A DNA stretch of 64,000 nt from Burkholderia sp. WAC0059 (GTDB taxonomy: Bacteria > Pseudomonadota > Gammaproteobacteria > Burkholderiales > Burkholderiaceae): the NCBI RefSeq assembly GCF_002870125.1, contig NZ_PNEO01000008.1, forward strand, positions 62,001 through 126,000. Reading direction: 5' to 3'. The translations under genes were made by a program, and so were the position numbers. The notes beneath the pieces were generated by a model that did no database searches, was not told the origin of the DNA, and saw nothing but the letters and a program-made list of their open reading frames with translations. Positions 43,300 through 53,602 of the stretch are shown piece after piece; position 1 is the first letter of the stretch, and each line of letters begins with the position of its first letter.

Positions 43300-44829
43300 A
43301 TGACGATTTTCCCGGTGCGCAAATTTTTAGCGGCCGTGGCGATGGCGGCTTGCCTGCCGTTTGCCTCGCTCGATGCGTCGGCGGCTCCCGCAGCCAATCT
43401 GCCTGACTTCACCGATCTCGTGGACAAGGTCGGCCCGGCGGTCGTCAACATCCGCACGACGACGCGCGTGTCGTCGGATCAGCCGGGCGGCCTGCCGTCG
43501 GGGTCCGACGACGGCGACATGTCGGAATTCTTTCGCCGCTTCTTCGGCATCCCGTTGCCGCAAGGGCAGCAGGGTCAAGGGCCGCAGGGCCAGCAGGATG
43601 TCCCGCCGCCCGACGATTCGTCTCCGGACAACGGCGGCGATAACGGTGACAACGGCGGTGGCGGCGAGCAGAGCAGCGGGGTCGGCTCGGGCTTCATCCT
43701 GTCCTCCGACGGCTACGTGATGACGAACGCGCACGTGGTCGACGGCGCGGACAACATCTACGTCACGCTGACCGACAAGCGCGAGTTCAAGGCGCGACTG
43801 ATCGGCGTCGACGATCGCACCGACGTCGCCGTGGTCAAGATCGACGCCTCGAATCTGCCCGTCGTCACGATCGGCGATTCGAACAAGGTGCGCGTCGGCG
43901 AGTGGGTCGTGGCGATCGGCTCGCCGTTCGGGCTCGAGAACACCGTGACGGCCGGCATCGTCAGCGCCAAGGGGCGCGACACGGGCGACTACCTGCCGTT
44001 CATCCAGACCGACGTGGCCGTCAATCCCGGCAATTCGGGCGGTCCGCTCATCGACATGGACGGCGAGGTCATCGGCATCAACTCGCAGATCTACAGCCGC
44101 ACGGGCGGCTTCATGGGCATTTCGTTCGCGATTCCGATCGACGAGGCGATGCGCGTGGCGGACCAGCTCGAAACGACGGGCCGGGTTATCCGCGGGCGTA
44201 TTGCCGTGGCGGTCGGCGAGGTGACGAGCGACGTGGCCGACTCGCTGGGCCTGCCGAGGGCCGAGGGCGCGCTCGTGAGCAGCGTCGAGCCCGACGGCCC
44301 TGCCGGCCAGGCGGGCGTGCTGCCGGGCGACATCATCCTGAAGTTCAACGGCCAGACGGTTGATGCGGCGACGGATTTGCCCCGCATGGTCGGCGACACG
44401 AAGCCCGGCACGCAGGCGACCATCACCGTCTGGCGCAAGGGCCAGACGCGCGACCTGACGGTCACGGTGGCCGAAATTCAGTCGGGCAAGAGCGCGAAGA
44501 CGGGGCAGAAGAAGCCGCCGGCGCCGGCGCCGCGCGCTTCGAACGCGCTGGGTCTCGCTGTGAGCGACCTGTCGGCCGATCAGCTCAAGGCGCTGAAGCT
44601 GCACGGCGGCGTGCAGGTCGTGGCGGTCGAGGGGCCGGCTGCGCGCGTTGGGCTGCAGAAAGGCGACGTCATCCTGCGCGTCGGCGACACCGACATCACG
44701 AGCGCGCGGCAGTTCGAGGCCGTGACCGCGCGGCTCGACCCGCAGAAGATGGTCGCCCTGCTCGTGCAGCGCGGGGGCAACGCGCAATTCGTGCCGTTGC
44801 GGCCGCGCGCATCGGAGCAGAAGAATTGA
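43300..44829 (+). CDS. degP: periplasmic serine protease DegP/MucD
   Basis: This 509-residue protease-chaperone degrades misfolded periplasmic proteins. It has a signal peptide (FASLDASAAP), a Gly/Asp/Gln-rich linker, the chymotrypsin-like domain with His in TNAHVVDG, Asp in DDRTDVAVVK and Ser in NPGNSGGPL, and two PDZ domains. I use the ATG at 43300; a TTG at 43285 is possible. As the last member of the sigma-E operon it provides the response effector. Confidence 0.95.
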   Translation: MTIFPVRKFLAAVAMAACLPFASLDASAAPAANLPDFTDLVDKVGPAVVNIRTTTRVSSDQPGGLPSGSDDGDMSEFFRRFFGIPLPQGQQGQGPQGQQDVPPPDDSSPDNGGDNGDNGGGGEQSSGVGSGFILSSDGYVMTNAHVVDGADNIYVTLTDKREFKARLIGVDDRTDVAVVKIDASNLPVVTIGDSNKVRVGEWVVAIGSPFGLENTVTAGIVSAKGRDTGDYLPFIQTDVAVNPGNSGGPLIDMDGEVIGINSQIYSRTGGFMGISFAIPIDEAMRVADQLETTGRVIRGRIAVAVGEVTSDVADSLGLPRAEGALVSSVEPDGPAGQAGVLPGDIILKFNGQTVDAATDLPRMVGDTKPGTQATITVWRKGQTRDLTVTVAEIQSGKSAKTGQKKPPAPAPRASNALGLAVSDLSADQLKALKLHGGVQVVAVEGPAARVGLQKGDVILRVGDTDITSARQFEAVTARLDPQKMVALLVQRGGNAQFVPLRPRASEQKN

Positions 44830-44831
44830 CC

Positions 44832-45116
44832 ATGGCCCGGCTTCCCGAAGGCGGCGCGGTGTGCTTCGAACGCTACGGCCGCCCGGGGCGCCACCTGTGC
44901 GACGAGATGCACGCGGCGCTCGAGCCCGTCCTGGCCGGGACCCACGCCCGCGTCGAGCGGATCGACGTGGACCGCGACCCGGCATGGCGGGCGCGTTACG
45001 GCGAGCGGGTGCCGGTGCTGGTTTGCGGCGGGGCCGAACTGTGCCACCACCGGCTCGACAAAGAGCGGGTTCGGACTGTACTGCTGTCCGGCCGGAACCC
45101 TTTTCGGCTAAAATAG
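44832..45116 (+). CDS. glutaredoxin-like (DUF836) protein lacking the first active-site Cys
   Basis: This 94-residue thioredoxin-fold protein occupies the usual place of a DUF836 glutaredoxin-like gene before lepA. Most relatives have CHLC at the first helix; here the sequence is YGRPGRHLCDEM, so the first Cys is replaced by Arg and only the second (Cys25 counted from an in-frame TTG at 44826) remains. The cis-Pro region (RVPVLVCGGAELCHH) is intact. A classic dithiol exchange is therefore unlikely. It may act as a monothiol or be drifting. The alternative TTG start overlaps the degP stop. Confidence 0.75.
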   Translation: MARLPEGGAVCFERYGRPGRHLCDEMHAALEPVLAGTHARVERIDVDRDPAWRARYGERVPVLVCGGAELCHHRLDKERVRTVLLSGRNPFRLK

Positions 45117-45191
45117 CCCGGATTTTCATCTGCTTACAAGGCGTGCTCCGCTTTTTGTCTGGGCGCGCCTTTTTTGCTTGATCGGCATTGA

Positions 45192-47000
45192 ATGGATCAT
45201 ATTCGTAACTTCTCGATCATTGCGCACATCGACCACGGCAAGTCGACGCTCGCCGATCGCATCATCCAGCTATGCGGTGGCTTGTCCGACCGCGAGATGG
45301 AATCCCAGGTGCTCGACTCGATGGACCTCGAGCGCGAGCGCGGCATCACGATCAAGGCCCAGACCGCGGCGCTGAGCTATCGCGCGCGCGACGGCCGGCT
45401 CTACAACCTGAACCTGATCGACACGCCGGGTCACGTCGACTTTTCCTACGAGGTGAGCCGCTCGCTGTCGGCCTGCGAGGGGGCGCTCCTCGTCGTCGAC
45501 GCGAGCCAGGGCGTCGAGGCGCAGACCGTCGCGAACTGCTACACGGCGATCGAGCTCGGCGTCGAGGTCGTGCCGGTGCTCAACAAGATCGACCTGCCGG
45601 CGGCGAACCCCGAGAACGCGATTGCCGAGATCGAGGACGTGATCGGCATCGACGCCACCGACGCGACGCGCTGCAGCGCCAAGACGGGCGAGGGCGTCGG
45701 GGACGTGCTCGAGGCGCTGATCGCGAAGGTGCCGTCGCCGAAGGGCGAGCCCGACGCGCCGCTGCAGGCGCTCATCATCGACTCGTGGTTCGACAACTAC
45801 GTCGGCGTCGTGATGCTCGTGCGCATCGTCAACGGCACGCTGCGTCCGAAGGACCGGATCCGGCTCATGGCGACGGGCGCGCAGTACCCGGTCGAGCACA
45901 TCGGCGTATTCACGCCGAAGGCGAAGAATCTGGAGGCGCTGTCGGCGGGGCAGGTGGGTTTCATCATCGCCGGCATCAAGGAACTGGCGGCGACGAAGGT
46001 CGGCGACACGGTCACGCACGCGGCCGGTTCGTCGGGGGGCGTGCCCGCGGTCGAACCGCTGCCCGGCTTCAAGGAGGTCAAGCCGCAGGTGTTCGCGGGG
46101 CTCTACCCGGTCGAGGCGAACCAGTACGACGCGCTGCGCGAGTCGCTCGAAAAGCTCAAGCTCAACGACGCCTCGCTGCAGTACGAGCCGGAAGTCTCGC
46201 AGGCGCTCGGCTTCGGCTTCCGCTGCGGCTTCCTCGGCCTGTTGCACATGGAGATCGTCCAGGAGCGGCTCGAGCGCGAGTTCGACATGGACCTGATCAC
46301 GACCGCGCCGACGGTCGTCTACGAGGTCGTGCAGGGCGACGGCACCATCCTGATGGTCGAGAATCCCGCGAAGATGCCCGACCCGTCGAAGGTCGAGGAA
46401 ATCCGCGAGCCGATCGTCACGGTCAACCTGTACATGCCGCAGGACTACGTCGGCTCGGTCATCACGCTGTGCACGCAGAAGCGCGGCAACCAGGTCAACA
46501 TGCAATACCACGGCCGCCAGGTGCAACTGACCTACGAAATTCCGATGGCCGAGATCGTGCTCGACTTCTTCGACAGGCTGAAGTCGGTGTCGCGCGGCTA
46601 TGCGTCGATGGACTACGAGTTCAAGGAGTATCGGGCCTCGGACGTCGTGAAGGTCGACATGCTGATCAACGGCGACAAGGTCGACGCGCTCTCGGTCATC
46701 GTGCACCGCTCGCAGTCGCAGTATCGCGGGCGCGAGGTCGCCGCGAAGATGCGCGAGATCATCCCGCGCCAGATGTACGACGTGGCGATCCAGGCGGCGA
46801 TCGGCGCGCACATCATCGCGCGTGAAAATATCAAGGCGTTGCGCAAGAATGTGCTCGCCAAGTGCTATGGCGGCGACATCACGCGCAAGAAGAAACTGCT
46901 CGAAAAGCAGAAGGAAGGCAAGAAGCGGATGAAGCAGGTCGGCTCCGTCGAAATTCCGCAGGAGGCTTTCCTCGCGATTCTTCGGGTCGAGGACAAATAA
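45192..47000 (+). CDS. lepA: translation elongation factor 4 LepA
   Basis: This 602-residue GTPase back-translocates or remodels stalled ribosomes. The G domain has AHIDHGKST, the switch [16 protein letters not shown] and NKIDLP. The EF-G-like domains III and V and the LepA-specific C-terminal domain ([19 protein letters not shown]) are complete. It is the first gene of the lepA-lepB pair and lies 75 bases after the glutaredoxin-like gene. Confidence 0.98.
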   Translation: MDHIRNFSIIAHIDHGKSTLADRIIQLCGGLSDREMESQVLDSMDLERERGITIKAQTAALSYRARDGRLYNLNLIDTPGHVDFSYEVSRSLSACEGALLVVDASQGVEAQTVANCYTAIELGVEVVPVLNKIDLPAANPENAIAEIEDVIGIDATDATRCSAKTGEGVGDVLEALIAKVPSPKGEPDAPLQALIIDSWFDNYVGVVMLVRIVNGTLRPKDRIRLMATGAQYPVEHIGVFTPKAKNLEALSAGQVGFIIAGIKELAATKVGDTVTHAAGSSGGVPAVEPLPGFKEVKPQVFAGLYPVEANQYDALRESLEKLKLNDASLQYEPEVSQALGFGFRCGFLGLLHMEIVQERLEREFDMDLITTAPTVVYEVVQGDGTILMVENPAKMPDPSKVEEIREPIVTVNLYMPQDYVGSVITLCTQKRGNQVNMQYHGRQVQLTYEIPMAEIVLDFFDRLKSVSRGYASMDYEFKEYRASDVVKVDMLINGDKVDALSVIVHRSQSQYRGREVAAKMREIIPRQMYDVAIQAAIGAHIIARENIKALRKNVLAKCYGGDITRKKKLLEKQKEGKKRMKQVGSVEIPQEAFLAILRVEDK

Positions 47001-47019
47001 GACCGGATTGGACTTTTAA

Positions 47020-47913
47020 ATGAACTTTGCGCTTATTCTTTTTACGCTCGTCGTCGTGACGGGCATTGCATGGGTTGCAGATCAACTGGTTTTCCTGCCG
47101 CAACGGCGCCGCGCCGCCGTTGCGGCGGTCGAGGAGTTCGACCGTCAGCAGGCGCGCGTCGGCGAGCGCTTCGCCGACGAGAACGCGCCGGTCACGCGCC
47201 AGAAGCTGCGCAACGACAAGCTGCGCCAACCGTGGTGGCTCGAGTATTCGGCCAGCTTTTTCCCCGTCATTCTCGTCGTCTTTCTCGTGCGTTCGTTCGT
47301 GGTCGAGCCGTTCAAGATTCCGTCGGGTTCGATGATGCCGACGCTGCTCGTCGGCGACTTCATTCTCGTCAACAAGTTCGATTACGGCATCCGCCTGCCG
47401 ATCGTCAACACGAAGCTCACCCAGGGCGAGCCGGTGAAGCGCGGCGACGTAGTCGTGTTCCGCTATCCGAAGGATCCGTCCGTGGACTACATCAAGCGCG
47501 TGATCGGTCTGCCCGGCGACGTGGTCGCCTACGAGGACAAGCAGTTGACCATCAACGGCACGCCCGTGTCCGAGACGCCGTTGCCCGACTTCTACGACGA
47601 CGAGCGCGGCGGCTACATGAAGCAGTTCGAGGAGGACCTCGGCGGCCGCAAGAACGAGATCCTCAACAATCCGGCGGTGCCGCCGTTCATCATCGGCGCC
47701 GACGACTTCCCCTATCGCGACAACTGCCAGTACAACGCGCAGGGCATCATCTGCAAGGTGCCTCCCGGCAACTACTTCGTGATGGGAGACAACCGCGACA
47801 ACAGTGCCGACAGCCGCTACTGGGGATTCATGCCCGACGCGAATCTCGTCGGCCGCGCGTTCTTCGTCTGGATGAACTTCAGCAGCCTCAAGCGCATCGG
47901 CTTCTTCAGGTAA
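47020..47913 (+). CDS. lepB: signal peptidase I LepB
   Basis: This 297-residue inner-membrane protease removes signal peptides. It has two N-terminal membrane segments (1-25 and about 78-95). Catalytic Ser104 is in PSGSMMPTLL and Lys159 in DYIKRVIGLPGD. Box E is MGDNRDNSADSRYWG. It is 19 bases after lepA, the usual coupling. Confidence 0.97.
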   Translation: MNFALILFTLVVVTGIAWVADQLVFLPQRRRAAVAAVEEFDRQQARVGERFADENAPVTRQKLRNDKLRQPWWLEYSASFFPVILVVFLVRSFVVEPFKIPSGSMMPTLLVGDFILVNKFDYGIRLPIVNTKLTQGEPVKRGDVVVFRYPKDPSVDYIKRVIGLPGDVVAYEDKQLTINGTPVSETPLPDFYDDERGGYMKQFEEDLGGRKNEILNNPAVPPFIIGADDFPYRDNCQYNAQGIICKVPPGNYFVMGDNRDNSADSRYWGFMPDANLVGRAFFVWMNFSSLKRIGFFR

Positions 47914-48048
47914 TCGCGAATCGTCGTCGTCAGGTAGTCGTGCGGCTCTCGGCATGTTCGCGCGCTACTTGAAGAATCCGCAGTAACGCCGCTTCGACAC
48001 GTTCTTTCGCCGCCCGCCGCGCGTGTTCGCCGGGGCGGGCCGGCGCGT

Positions 48049-48054
48049 TATACT
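48049..48054 (+). promoter_or_regulatory. -10 element directly before rnc, possible leaderless start
   Basis: TATACT ends 6 bases before the rnc ATG, so transcription would begin at or near the start codon. TTCGCC, 17 bases upstream, is a weak -35. No Shine-Dalgarno sequence lies in CTCTCCCC before the ATG. Confidence 0.4.
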
Positions 48055-48060
48055 CTCCCC

Positions 48061-49350
48061 ATGCCTTTATCCCCGCTGGAAAGCCGGCTGCGCTACGAAT
48101 TTCGCAATGCGGAATTGTTGCGCCAGGCTTTGACCCACCGCAGTCACAGTGCCACGCATAACGAACGCCTCGAATTTCTCGGCGATTCGGTCCTGAATTG
48201 CGCGGTGGCGGCCCTATTGTTTCAACGTTTCGGCAAGCTCGACGAAGGCGACCTGTCGCGCGTGCGCGCGAACCTCGTGAAGCAGCAGTCGTTGTACGAA
48301 ATAGCTCAGGCCCTCAATATTGCGGACAGCCTGCGGTTGGGCGAGGGCGAGTTGCGCAGCGGTGGTTTCCGGCGACCGTCCATCCTCGCGGACGCGCTGG
48401 AGGCGGTTTTCGGCGCGATTTTCGTCGATGGCGGCTTCGACGCGGCCCAGACGGTCATCAAGCGCCTGTACGTGCCGATTCTCGACCATATCGACCCGCG
48501 CACGCTCGGCAAGGATTCGAAAACGCTGCTGCAGGAGTACCTGCAGGGGCACAAGATCGCGCTGCCGACCTACACAGTGATCGCGACACATGGTGCGGCG
48601 CACAATCAGCAGTTCGAGGTCGAATGCACGGTGCCCAAGCTCGACGTCAAGGTGTCGGGCTCGGGCGCGAGCCGCCGGGCGGCCGAGCAGGCCGCCGCGA
48701 AGAAGGCGCTCGAGGAGGTGATGGCGGCGGCGCCCGCGCCCGTCGCGAAGCCGAAACGCTCGAAGGGCGCGCGCGCCGCGAAGGCCGAGCCGGAAGTCGT
48801 GCCGGGGGTCACGGGCATTCAGGGCGCGCTCGATCTGCGTTCGCCCGAGCGTCGCGAGCGCGCGTCGCGCTCCGGTGAACGGCCCGTCGTCGTGGTAGCG
48901 GAGGAATCTGCGCCTGCGGCCGGGGACGTCGAGCGCGCGATGGCCGCTGCCGTGCCGCTTGCGCTGATCCGGGCGGCGCATGTCGAATACAGCCAGGAGC
49001 GGGGCGGCGAGAAGGGCGAAGCCGGTGAGCGGCCGACCGCCGGGAAGACCGATGCGCCCGGGCATTCCGCGGCGGACCGGCCGGCGGAGAAATCCGCCGA
49101 GAAGGTTGCTGAGAAGGCCGCGCCGCTCGCCGACGGTGTGCCGGCCGTCACGGCCGTGCCGCGCGGCAACGCGGCGAAAGCGGAGTCCGCGGCGGCGCGC
49201 GGGGGCGAGCGCACCGCCGAGCGGCCGGCCAGGGTTCGCGATGCCGCGTCCGTCGCCGGCGCCACGGACGACGCGGGGCTCGACGCCGCCGGCGCGACGA
49301 CAGCCCTCCCGGCCGTCCTGCCGGCACGCGCAGCCGATGCCGGCCATTGA
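48061..49350 (+). CDS. rnc: ribonuclease III with long C-terminal extension
   Basis: This 429-residue endoribonuclease cuts double-stranded RNA, mainly rRNA precursors. The RNase III signature [13 protein letters not shown] is at 34-46, the second acidic set is in [14 protein letters not shown], and the dsRNA-binding domain runs to about residue 228. Residues about 229-429 are an Ala, Glu, Arg-rich low-complexity extension with repeats of AEK and GGER type, about 200 residues longer than E. coli RNase III. Such extensions occur in Burkholderia. Role of the tail is unknown. Confidence 0.94.
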   Translation: MPLSPLESRLRYEFRNAELLRQALTHRSHSATHNERLEFLGDSVLNCAVAALLFQRFGKLDEGDLSRVRANLVKQQSLYEIAQALNIADSLRLGEGELRSGGFRRPSILADALEAVFGAIFVDGGFDAAQTVIKRLYVPILDHIDPRTLGKDSKTLLQEYLQGHKIALPTYTVIATHGAAHNQQFEVECTVPKLDVKVSGSGASRRAAEQAAAKKALEEVMAAAPAPVAKPKRSKGARAAKAEPEVVPGVTGIQGALDLRSPERRERASRSGERPVVVVAEESAPAAGDVERAMAAAVPLALIRAAHVEYSQERGGEKGEAGERPTAGKTDAPGHSAADRPAEKSAEKVAEKAAPLADGVPAVTAVPRGNAAKAESAAARGGERTAERPARVRDAASVAGATDDAGLDAAGATTALPAVLPARAADAGH

Positions 49351-49414
49351 CGCCACCATTTCCGGCGCCGCCTCGCGCGAGGCGGCGCCGCTCTCCATCC
49401 TGAGCCGTCCGACC

Positions 49415-50320
49415 ATGAACGCCACTCCTACCCCTTCTGCCGGTTTTCGCTGCGGCACGGTCGCGATCGTCGGCCGTCCCAACGTCGGCAAGTCGACGCT
49501 GATGAACGCGCTGGTCGGCCAGAAAATCAGCATCACGTCGCGCAAGGCGCAGACCACGCGGCACCGGATCACCGGCATCAACACGATCGAGGACGCGCAG
49601 TACGTCTTCGTCGATACGCCGGGCTTCCAGACTCAGCACAGCACCGCGCTGAACCGCTCGCTCAATCGCGCCGTCACCTCGACGCTGAGCTCGGTCGATG
49701 CCGTGCTGTTCGTGATCGAGGCCGGGCGCTTCGGTCCGGACGACCAGAAGGTGCTCGACCTGATTCCGCCGTCGGCGCCGACCATCCTGATCGCCAACAA
49801 GCTCGACCGCGTGTCGGACAAGGCGACGCTCTATCCGTTCATCGGGCAGGTGCAGGCGCTGCGCCCGTTCCGCGAGATCGTGCCGCTGTCGGCGAAGCAT
49901 CCCGACGACATCCGGCGGTTGCTCGACACGCTCAAGCCGTATCTGCCCGAGGGCGAGCCGATTTACGGCGAGGACGACCTGACCGACCGCAGCGAGCGCT
50001 TCCTCGCGGCCGAAATCCTGAGGGAGAAAGTGTTCCGCTGGACCGGCGACGAGCTGCCCTACACGAGCACGGTGCTGATCGACAAGTTCGAGACGGAAGG
50101 GCGGCTGCGGCGCATCTTCGCGACGATCCTGGTCGAGCGCGACGGCCACAAGGCGATGGTGATTGGACAGAAGGGCGCGAAGCTCAAGCAGATCAGCACC
50201 GAGGCGCGGCTCGACATGGAGAAGCTGTTCGGCGGCCCGATCTATCTGGAGACTTTCGTCAAGGTGAGGAGCGGCTGGGCGGACAACGAGGCCGGACTGC
50301 GCGCCTATGGGTACGAATGA
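49415..50320 (+). CDS. era: GTPase Era
   Basis: This 301-residue GTPase binds the 3' end of 16S rRNA during 30S assembly. G motifs are [15 protein letters not shown] and NKLDRV, and the KH domain has [18 protein letters not shown] use the ATG at 49415; an upstream ATG at 49338 in this frame overlaps rnc. It follows rnc as in many bacteria. Confidence 0.96.
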   Translation: MNATPTPSAGFRCGTVAIVGRPNVGKSTLMNALVGQKISITSRKAQTTRHRITGINTIEDAQYVFVDTPGFQTQHSTALNRSLNRAVTSTLSSVDAVLFVIEAGRFGPDDQKVLDLIPPSAPTILIANKLDRVSDKATLYPFIGQVQALRPFREIVPLSAKHPDDIRRLLDTLKPYLPEGEPIYGEDDLTDRSERFLAAEILREKVFRWTGDELPYTSTVLIDKFETEGRLRRIFATILVERDGHKAMVIGQKGAKLKQISTEARLDMEKLFGGPIYLETFVKVRSGWADNEAGLRAYGYE

Positions 50321-51188
50321 CGGGACGAACGACGGCGTGACCGGCAACGCGGACGTCGCGTACGCGACCCCGGTCGGCGAAGCCGATGCGCCCGTCGCCG
50401 GGACGCCGCGCAAGTCCGCCGCCGCGCGCCGCGCGCCGCGCGCGCCGTCCGTTCCCGACTACCGGGTCGCGGAGCAGCCGGCCTTCGTCCTGCACAGCTA
50501 TCCGTACCGCGAAACGAGCCTGATCGTCGACGTGCTTTCGCGCGATCATGGGCGCGTCGCGCTCGTCGCGAAAGGCGCGAAGCGTCCGCATTCCGCGTTG
50601 CGCGGCGTGCTGCAGACGTTCCAGCCGCTTGCGCTGTCGTGGACCGGCAAGGGCGAGGTGCGCACGCTGACGGGCGCCGAGTGGGTGGGCGGCATGCTGC
50701 CGCTCGCGGGCGACGCGCTGCTCTGCGGTTTCTACGTCAACGAGCTGCTCGTGAAGTTCTGTGCGCGCGAGGACCCGCATCCGGAGCTGTTCCGGCATTA
50801 TGTCGTCACGCTCACGCGTCTCGCGCACGACGAGCCCGCCGTCCAGGTGCTGCGTTCGTTCGAGCGCGTGCTGCTACGCGAGACCGGCTACGCGCTCGCG
50901 CTGAACCGCACCGTCGCGCGCCAGGCGGTCCAGCCCGACGGCCGCTACGTGTTCGACCCGGAGCGCGGCGTGCGCGACGTCCGCGAGACGGACGGCGCGG
51001 CGCCGGAGTGGCCCGGCCACTGGCCGGTGCTCTCCGGGCAGACGTTGCTCGACATGGAAGAGGACGACTACCGCCGGCCCCAGACCGCCGCGCAGAGCAA
51101 GGCGCTCATGCGCTTCCTGCTCAACACTTACCTCGGCGGCGCGCCGCTTGCCACCCGCCAGATCCTGATCGACCTGCAGAATCTATGA
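50307..51188 (+). CDS. recO: DNA repair protein RecO
   Basis: This 293-residue protein loads RecA in RecF-type gap repair. It has a 50-residue disordered start ([15 protein letters not shown]), the OB-fold ([35 protein letters not shown]) and a helical C-terminal part. The zinc Cys set of some RecO proteins is absent. It overlaps era by 14 bases and pdxJ by 4 bases, so the three are coupled. Confidence 0.94.
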   Translation: MGTNDGTNDGVTGNADVAYATPVGEADAPVAGTPRKSAAARRAPRAPSVPDYRVAEQPAFVLHSYPYRETSLIVDVLSRDHGRVALVAKGAKRPHSALRGVLQTFQPLALSWTGKGEVRTLTGAEWVGGMLPLAGDALLCGFYVNELLVKFCAREDPHPELFRHYVVTLTRLAHDEPAVQVLRSFERVLLRETGYALALNRTVARQAVQPDGRYVFDPERGVRDVRETDGAAPEWPGHWPVLSGQTLLDMEEDDYRRPQTAAQSKALMRFLLNTYLGGAPLATRQILIDLQNL

Positions 51189-51949
51189 GCTTCTTTCTGA
51201 CTTCTCCCGACGCGATCGAACTGGGCGTCAACATCGATCACGTCGCCACGCTGCGCAACGCGCGCGGCACGGCCTATCCCGATCCGGTCCGCGCCGCGCT
51301 GCTGGCCGAGGAGGCGGGCGCGGACGCTATCACGCTGCATCTGCGCGAAGACCGCCGGCACATCGTCGACGCGGACGTGCGCACGCTGCGCACGCAACTG
51401 CGCACGCGCATGAACCTCGAATGCGCGGTGACGCGGGAGATGCTCGACATCGCCTGCGAAGTGAAGCCGCACGACGTCTGCCTCGTGCCCGAGAAGCGCG
51501 TCGAGCTGACGACCGAGGGCGGGCTCGACGTGGCCGGCCAGTTCGACGCCGTGAGCGCGGCGTGCCGGCAACTCGCGGACGCCGGCATTCGCGTGTCGCT
51601 CTTCATCGACCCGGACGAGACGCAGATACGCGCGGCGCAGGAAGCCGGCGCGCCCGTGGTCGAGCTGCACACAGGCCGTTATGCGGAGGCGCGCGACGCC
51701 GGCGAGCAGGCCCGCGAATACGAGCGCATCGTGCGCGGCGTGAACAGCGGCATCGGCCTCGGGCTCAAGGTCAACGCGGGGCACGGCCTGCATTACACGA
51801 ACGTCCAGCAGATCGCGGCGATCGACGGCATCGCCGAGCTGAACATCGGCCATGCGATCGTCGCGCACGCGATCTTCGCGGGCTGGGAGAACGCCGTGCG
51901 CGAAATGAGGGCGATCATGGTCGCGGCGCGTCTCGGCGCGCGCGCGTAG
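51185..51949 (+). CDS. pdxJ: pyridoxine 5'-phosphate synthase PdxJ
   Basis: This 254-residue TIM-barrel enzyme makes pyridoxine 5'-phosphate. Conserved parts are [51 protein letters not shown] and [14 protein letters not shown]. The ATG overlaps the recO stop. Confidence 0.97.
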   Translation: MSFFLTSPDAIELGVNIDHVATLRNARGTAYPDPVRAALLAEEAGADAITLHLREDRRHIVDADVRTLRTQLRTRMNLECAVTREMLDIACEVKPHDVCLVPEKRVELTTEGGLDVAGQFDAVSAACRQLADAGIRVSLFIDPDETQIRAAQEAGAPVVELHTGRYAEARDAGEQAREYERIVRGVNSGIGLGLKVNAGHGLHYTNVQQIAAIDGIAELNIGHAIVAHAIFAGWENAVREMRAIMVAARLGARA

Positions 51950-52067
51950 CGAGTCGATCGAGGCCCCGGGCAACCCCGCCCGGCCCGGTTTCTCGCCGGC
52001 ATCGGCCAGCGCAACGGCCGGGCGCGAAGGCGGGCGACGAGCCTCGGGACAACGGAAGAGGAGCGGC

Positions 52068-52463
52068 ATGGCGATCTACGGCATCGGAACCGACATCATC
52101 CAGGTGAGCCGCGTCTCGGCGGTTATGGAGCGGACCGGCGGCCGCTTCGCGAAGCGCGTGCTCGGCCCCGACGAGCTGCGCGTTTACGAGGCGCGCGCGG
52201 CGCGTTCGGCGGCGCGCGGACTGGCGTTTCTCGCGACGCGCTTTTCCGCGAAGGAGGCGTTCTCGAAGGCGATCGGCCTCGGCATCCACTGGCCGATGAC
52301 GTGGCGCGCGCTGCAGACGCTCAACGAGCCGAGCGGCAAGCCCGTGGCGGTCGCCTCGGGCGAGCTCGCGCAATGGCTCGACGAGCGGGGCATCCGCGCG
52401 CACGTGACGATTACCGACGAGCGCGACTATGCCGTCTCGTTCGTGATCGCCGAGGTCGACTGA
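52068..52463 (+). CDS. acpS: holo-ACP synthase AcpS
   Basis: This 131-residue enzyme transfers phosphopantetheine from CoA to Ser37 of the acyl carrier protein. Asp in [12 protein letters not shown] and Glu in [15 protein letters not shown] bind magnesium. It is 118 bases after pdxJ. Its role ties this cluster with acpP at 38670. Confidence 0.96.
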   Translation: MAIYGIGTDIIQVSRVSAVMERTGGRFAKRVLGPDELRVYEARAARSAARGLAFLATRFSAKEAFSKAIGLGIHWPMTWRALQTLNEPSGKPVAVASGELAQWLDERGIRAHVTITDERDYAVSFVIAEVD

Positions 52464-52540
52464 CCGGCTGCTTTTCCCGCTGCGCGGCCCAGGCACGGCC
52501 GCGCGATTCCTTTTTTTCCTCCTGCATTGCTTGGTATCCG

Positions 52541-53569
52541 ATGAAAAACATTCCCGGACCCGTCATGCTCGACGTGGTCGGTACGACGCTGACCGACGAC
52601 GACGTGCGACGGCTTTCCCATCCGATGACGGGCGGCGTGATCCTGTTCGCCCGCCACTACGAGAACCGCGCGCAGCTCGTCGCGCTGACCGACGCGATTC
52701 GCGCCGTGCGCGAGGACCTGCTCATCGCGGTCGATCACGAAGGCGGCCGCGTGCAGCGCTTTCGTTCCGACGGGTTCACGGTGCTGCCGCCGATGGGCCG
52801 GCTCGGCGAGCTGTGGGACAAGGACGTGCTGCTCGCCACCAAGGTCGCGACCGCGGTCGGCTACATCCTCGCGGGCGAATTGCGCGCATGCGGCATCGAC
52901 CTGAGCTTCACGCCGGTGCTCGATCTCGGCTACGGGCACTCGAAGGTGGTCGGGGATCGCGCGTTCCATCGCGATCCGCGCGTCGTCACGCTGCTCGCGA
53001 AAAGCCTGAATCACGGGCTCGCGCTGGCCGGGATGGCGAACTGCGGCAAACATTTCCCGGGACACGGCTTCGCCGAGGCCGATTCGCACGTCGCCGTGCC
53101 CGTCGACGACCGGCCGCTCGCGCAGATCATGGGCGAGGACGCGATGCCCTACGACTGGCTCGGCCTTTCGCTTTCGGCCGTGATGCCGGCGCACGTGATC
53201 TACCCGCAGGTCGATGCGAAACCCGCCGGTTTCTCGCGCGTCTGGCTTCAGGAGATGCTGCGCGGCCGGCTGCGTTTCACCGGCGCGATTTTCAGCGACG
53301 ATCTCTCGATGGAGGCCGCGCGGCAAGGCGGCACGCCGACCGACGCGGCACATGCCGCGCTCGCGGCCGGCTGCGACATGGTGCTGATCTGCAATCGGCC
53401 GGACGAGGCCGAACAGGTACTGAACGCGTTGCACTTCGGGCGGACCCGGGCGTCGAGCCGGCGCATTCGCCGGCTGAGGCCGCGCGGCAAGGCGCTGCGC
53501 TGGGAGCGGCTGATCGCCGAGCCGGCTTACCTCGCCGCCCAGGCGCTGCTGCGCAGCACGCTGCCGTGA
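52541..53569 (+). CDS. nagZ: beta-N-acetylhexosaminidase NagZ
   Basis: This 342-residue cytoplasmic glycosidase releases GlcNAc from cell-wall anhydromuropeptides in peptidoglycan recycling. The family 3 motif KHFPGHGFAEADSH carries the His general acid. The nucleophile Asp is in FSDDLSMEAA, and EGGRVQRF and FTPVLDLGYG shape the site. I use the ATG at 52541. A stem without a U tract (AACGGGC/GCCCGTT, 53574-53594) lies in the gap before the convergent regulator gene. Confidence 0.95.
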   Translation: MKNIPGPVMLDVVGTTLTDDDVRRLSHPMTGGVILFARHYENRAQLVALTDAIRAVREDLLIAVDHEGGRVQRFRSDGFTVLPPMGRLGELWDKDVLLATKVATAVGYILAGELRACGIDLSFTPVLDLGYGHSKVVGDRAFHRDPRVVTLLAKSLNHGLALAGMANCGKHFPGHGFAEADSHVAVPVDDRPLAQIMGEDAMPYDWLGLSLSAVMPAHVIYPQVDAKPAGFSRVWLQEMLRGRLRFTGAIFSDDLSMEAARQGGTPTDAAHAALAAGCDMVLICNRPDEAEQVLNALHFGRTRASSRRIRRLRPRGKALRWERLIAEPAYLAAQALLRSTLP

Positions 53570-53602
53570 CGCGAACGGGCTCTCTCGGCCCGTTGCCGTT
53601 CA

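Noticed and set aside
43327..45129. 600-residue minus-strand open frame opposite degP
   Set aside because: It mirrors degP codon structure, has no motif and starts without a ribosome-binding site.
53574..53594. terminator between nagZ and the sigma-54-type regulator
   Set aside because: A 7-bp stem is present but there is no U tract on either side, so intrinsic termination is not supported.
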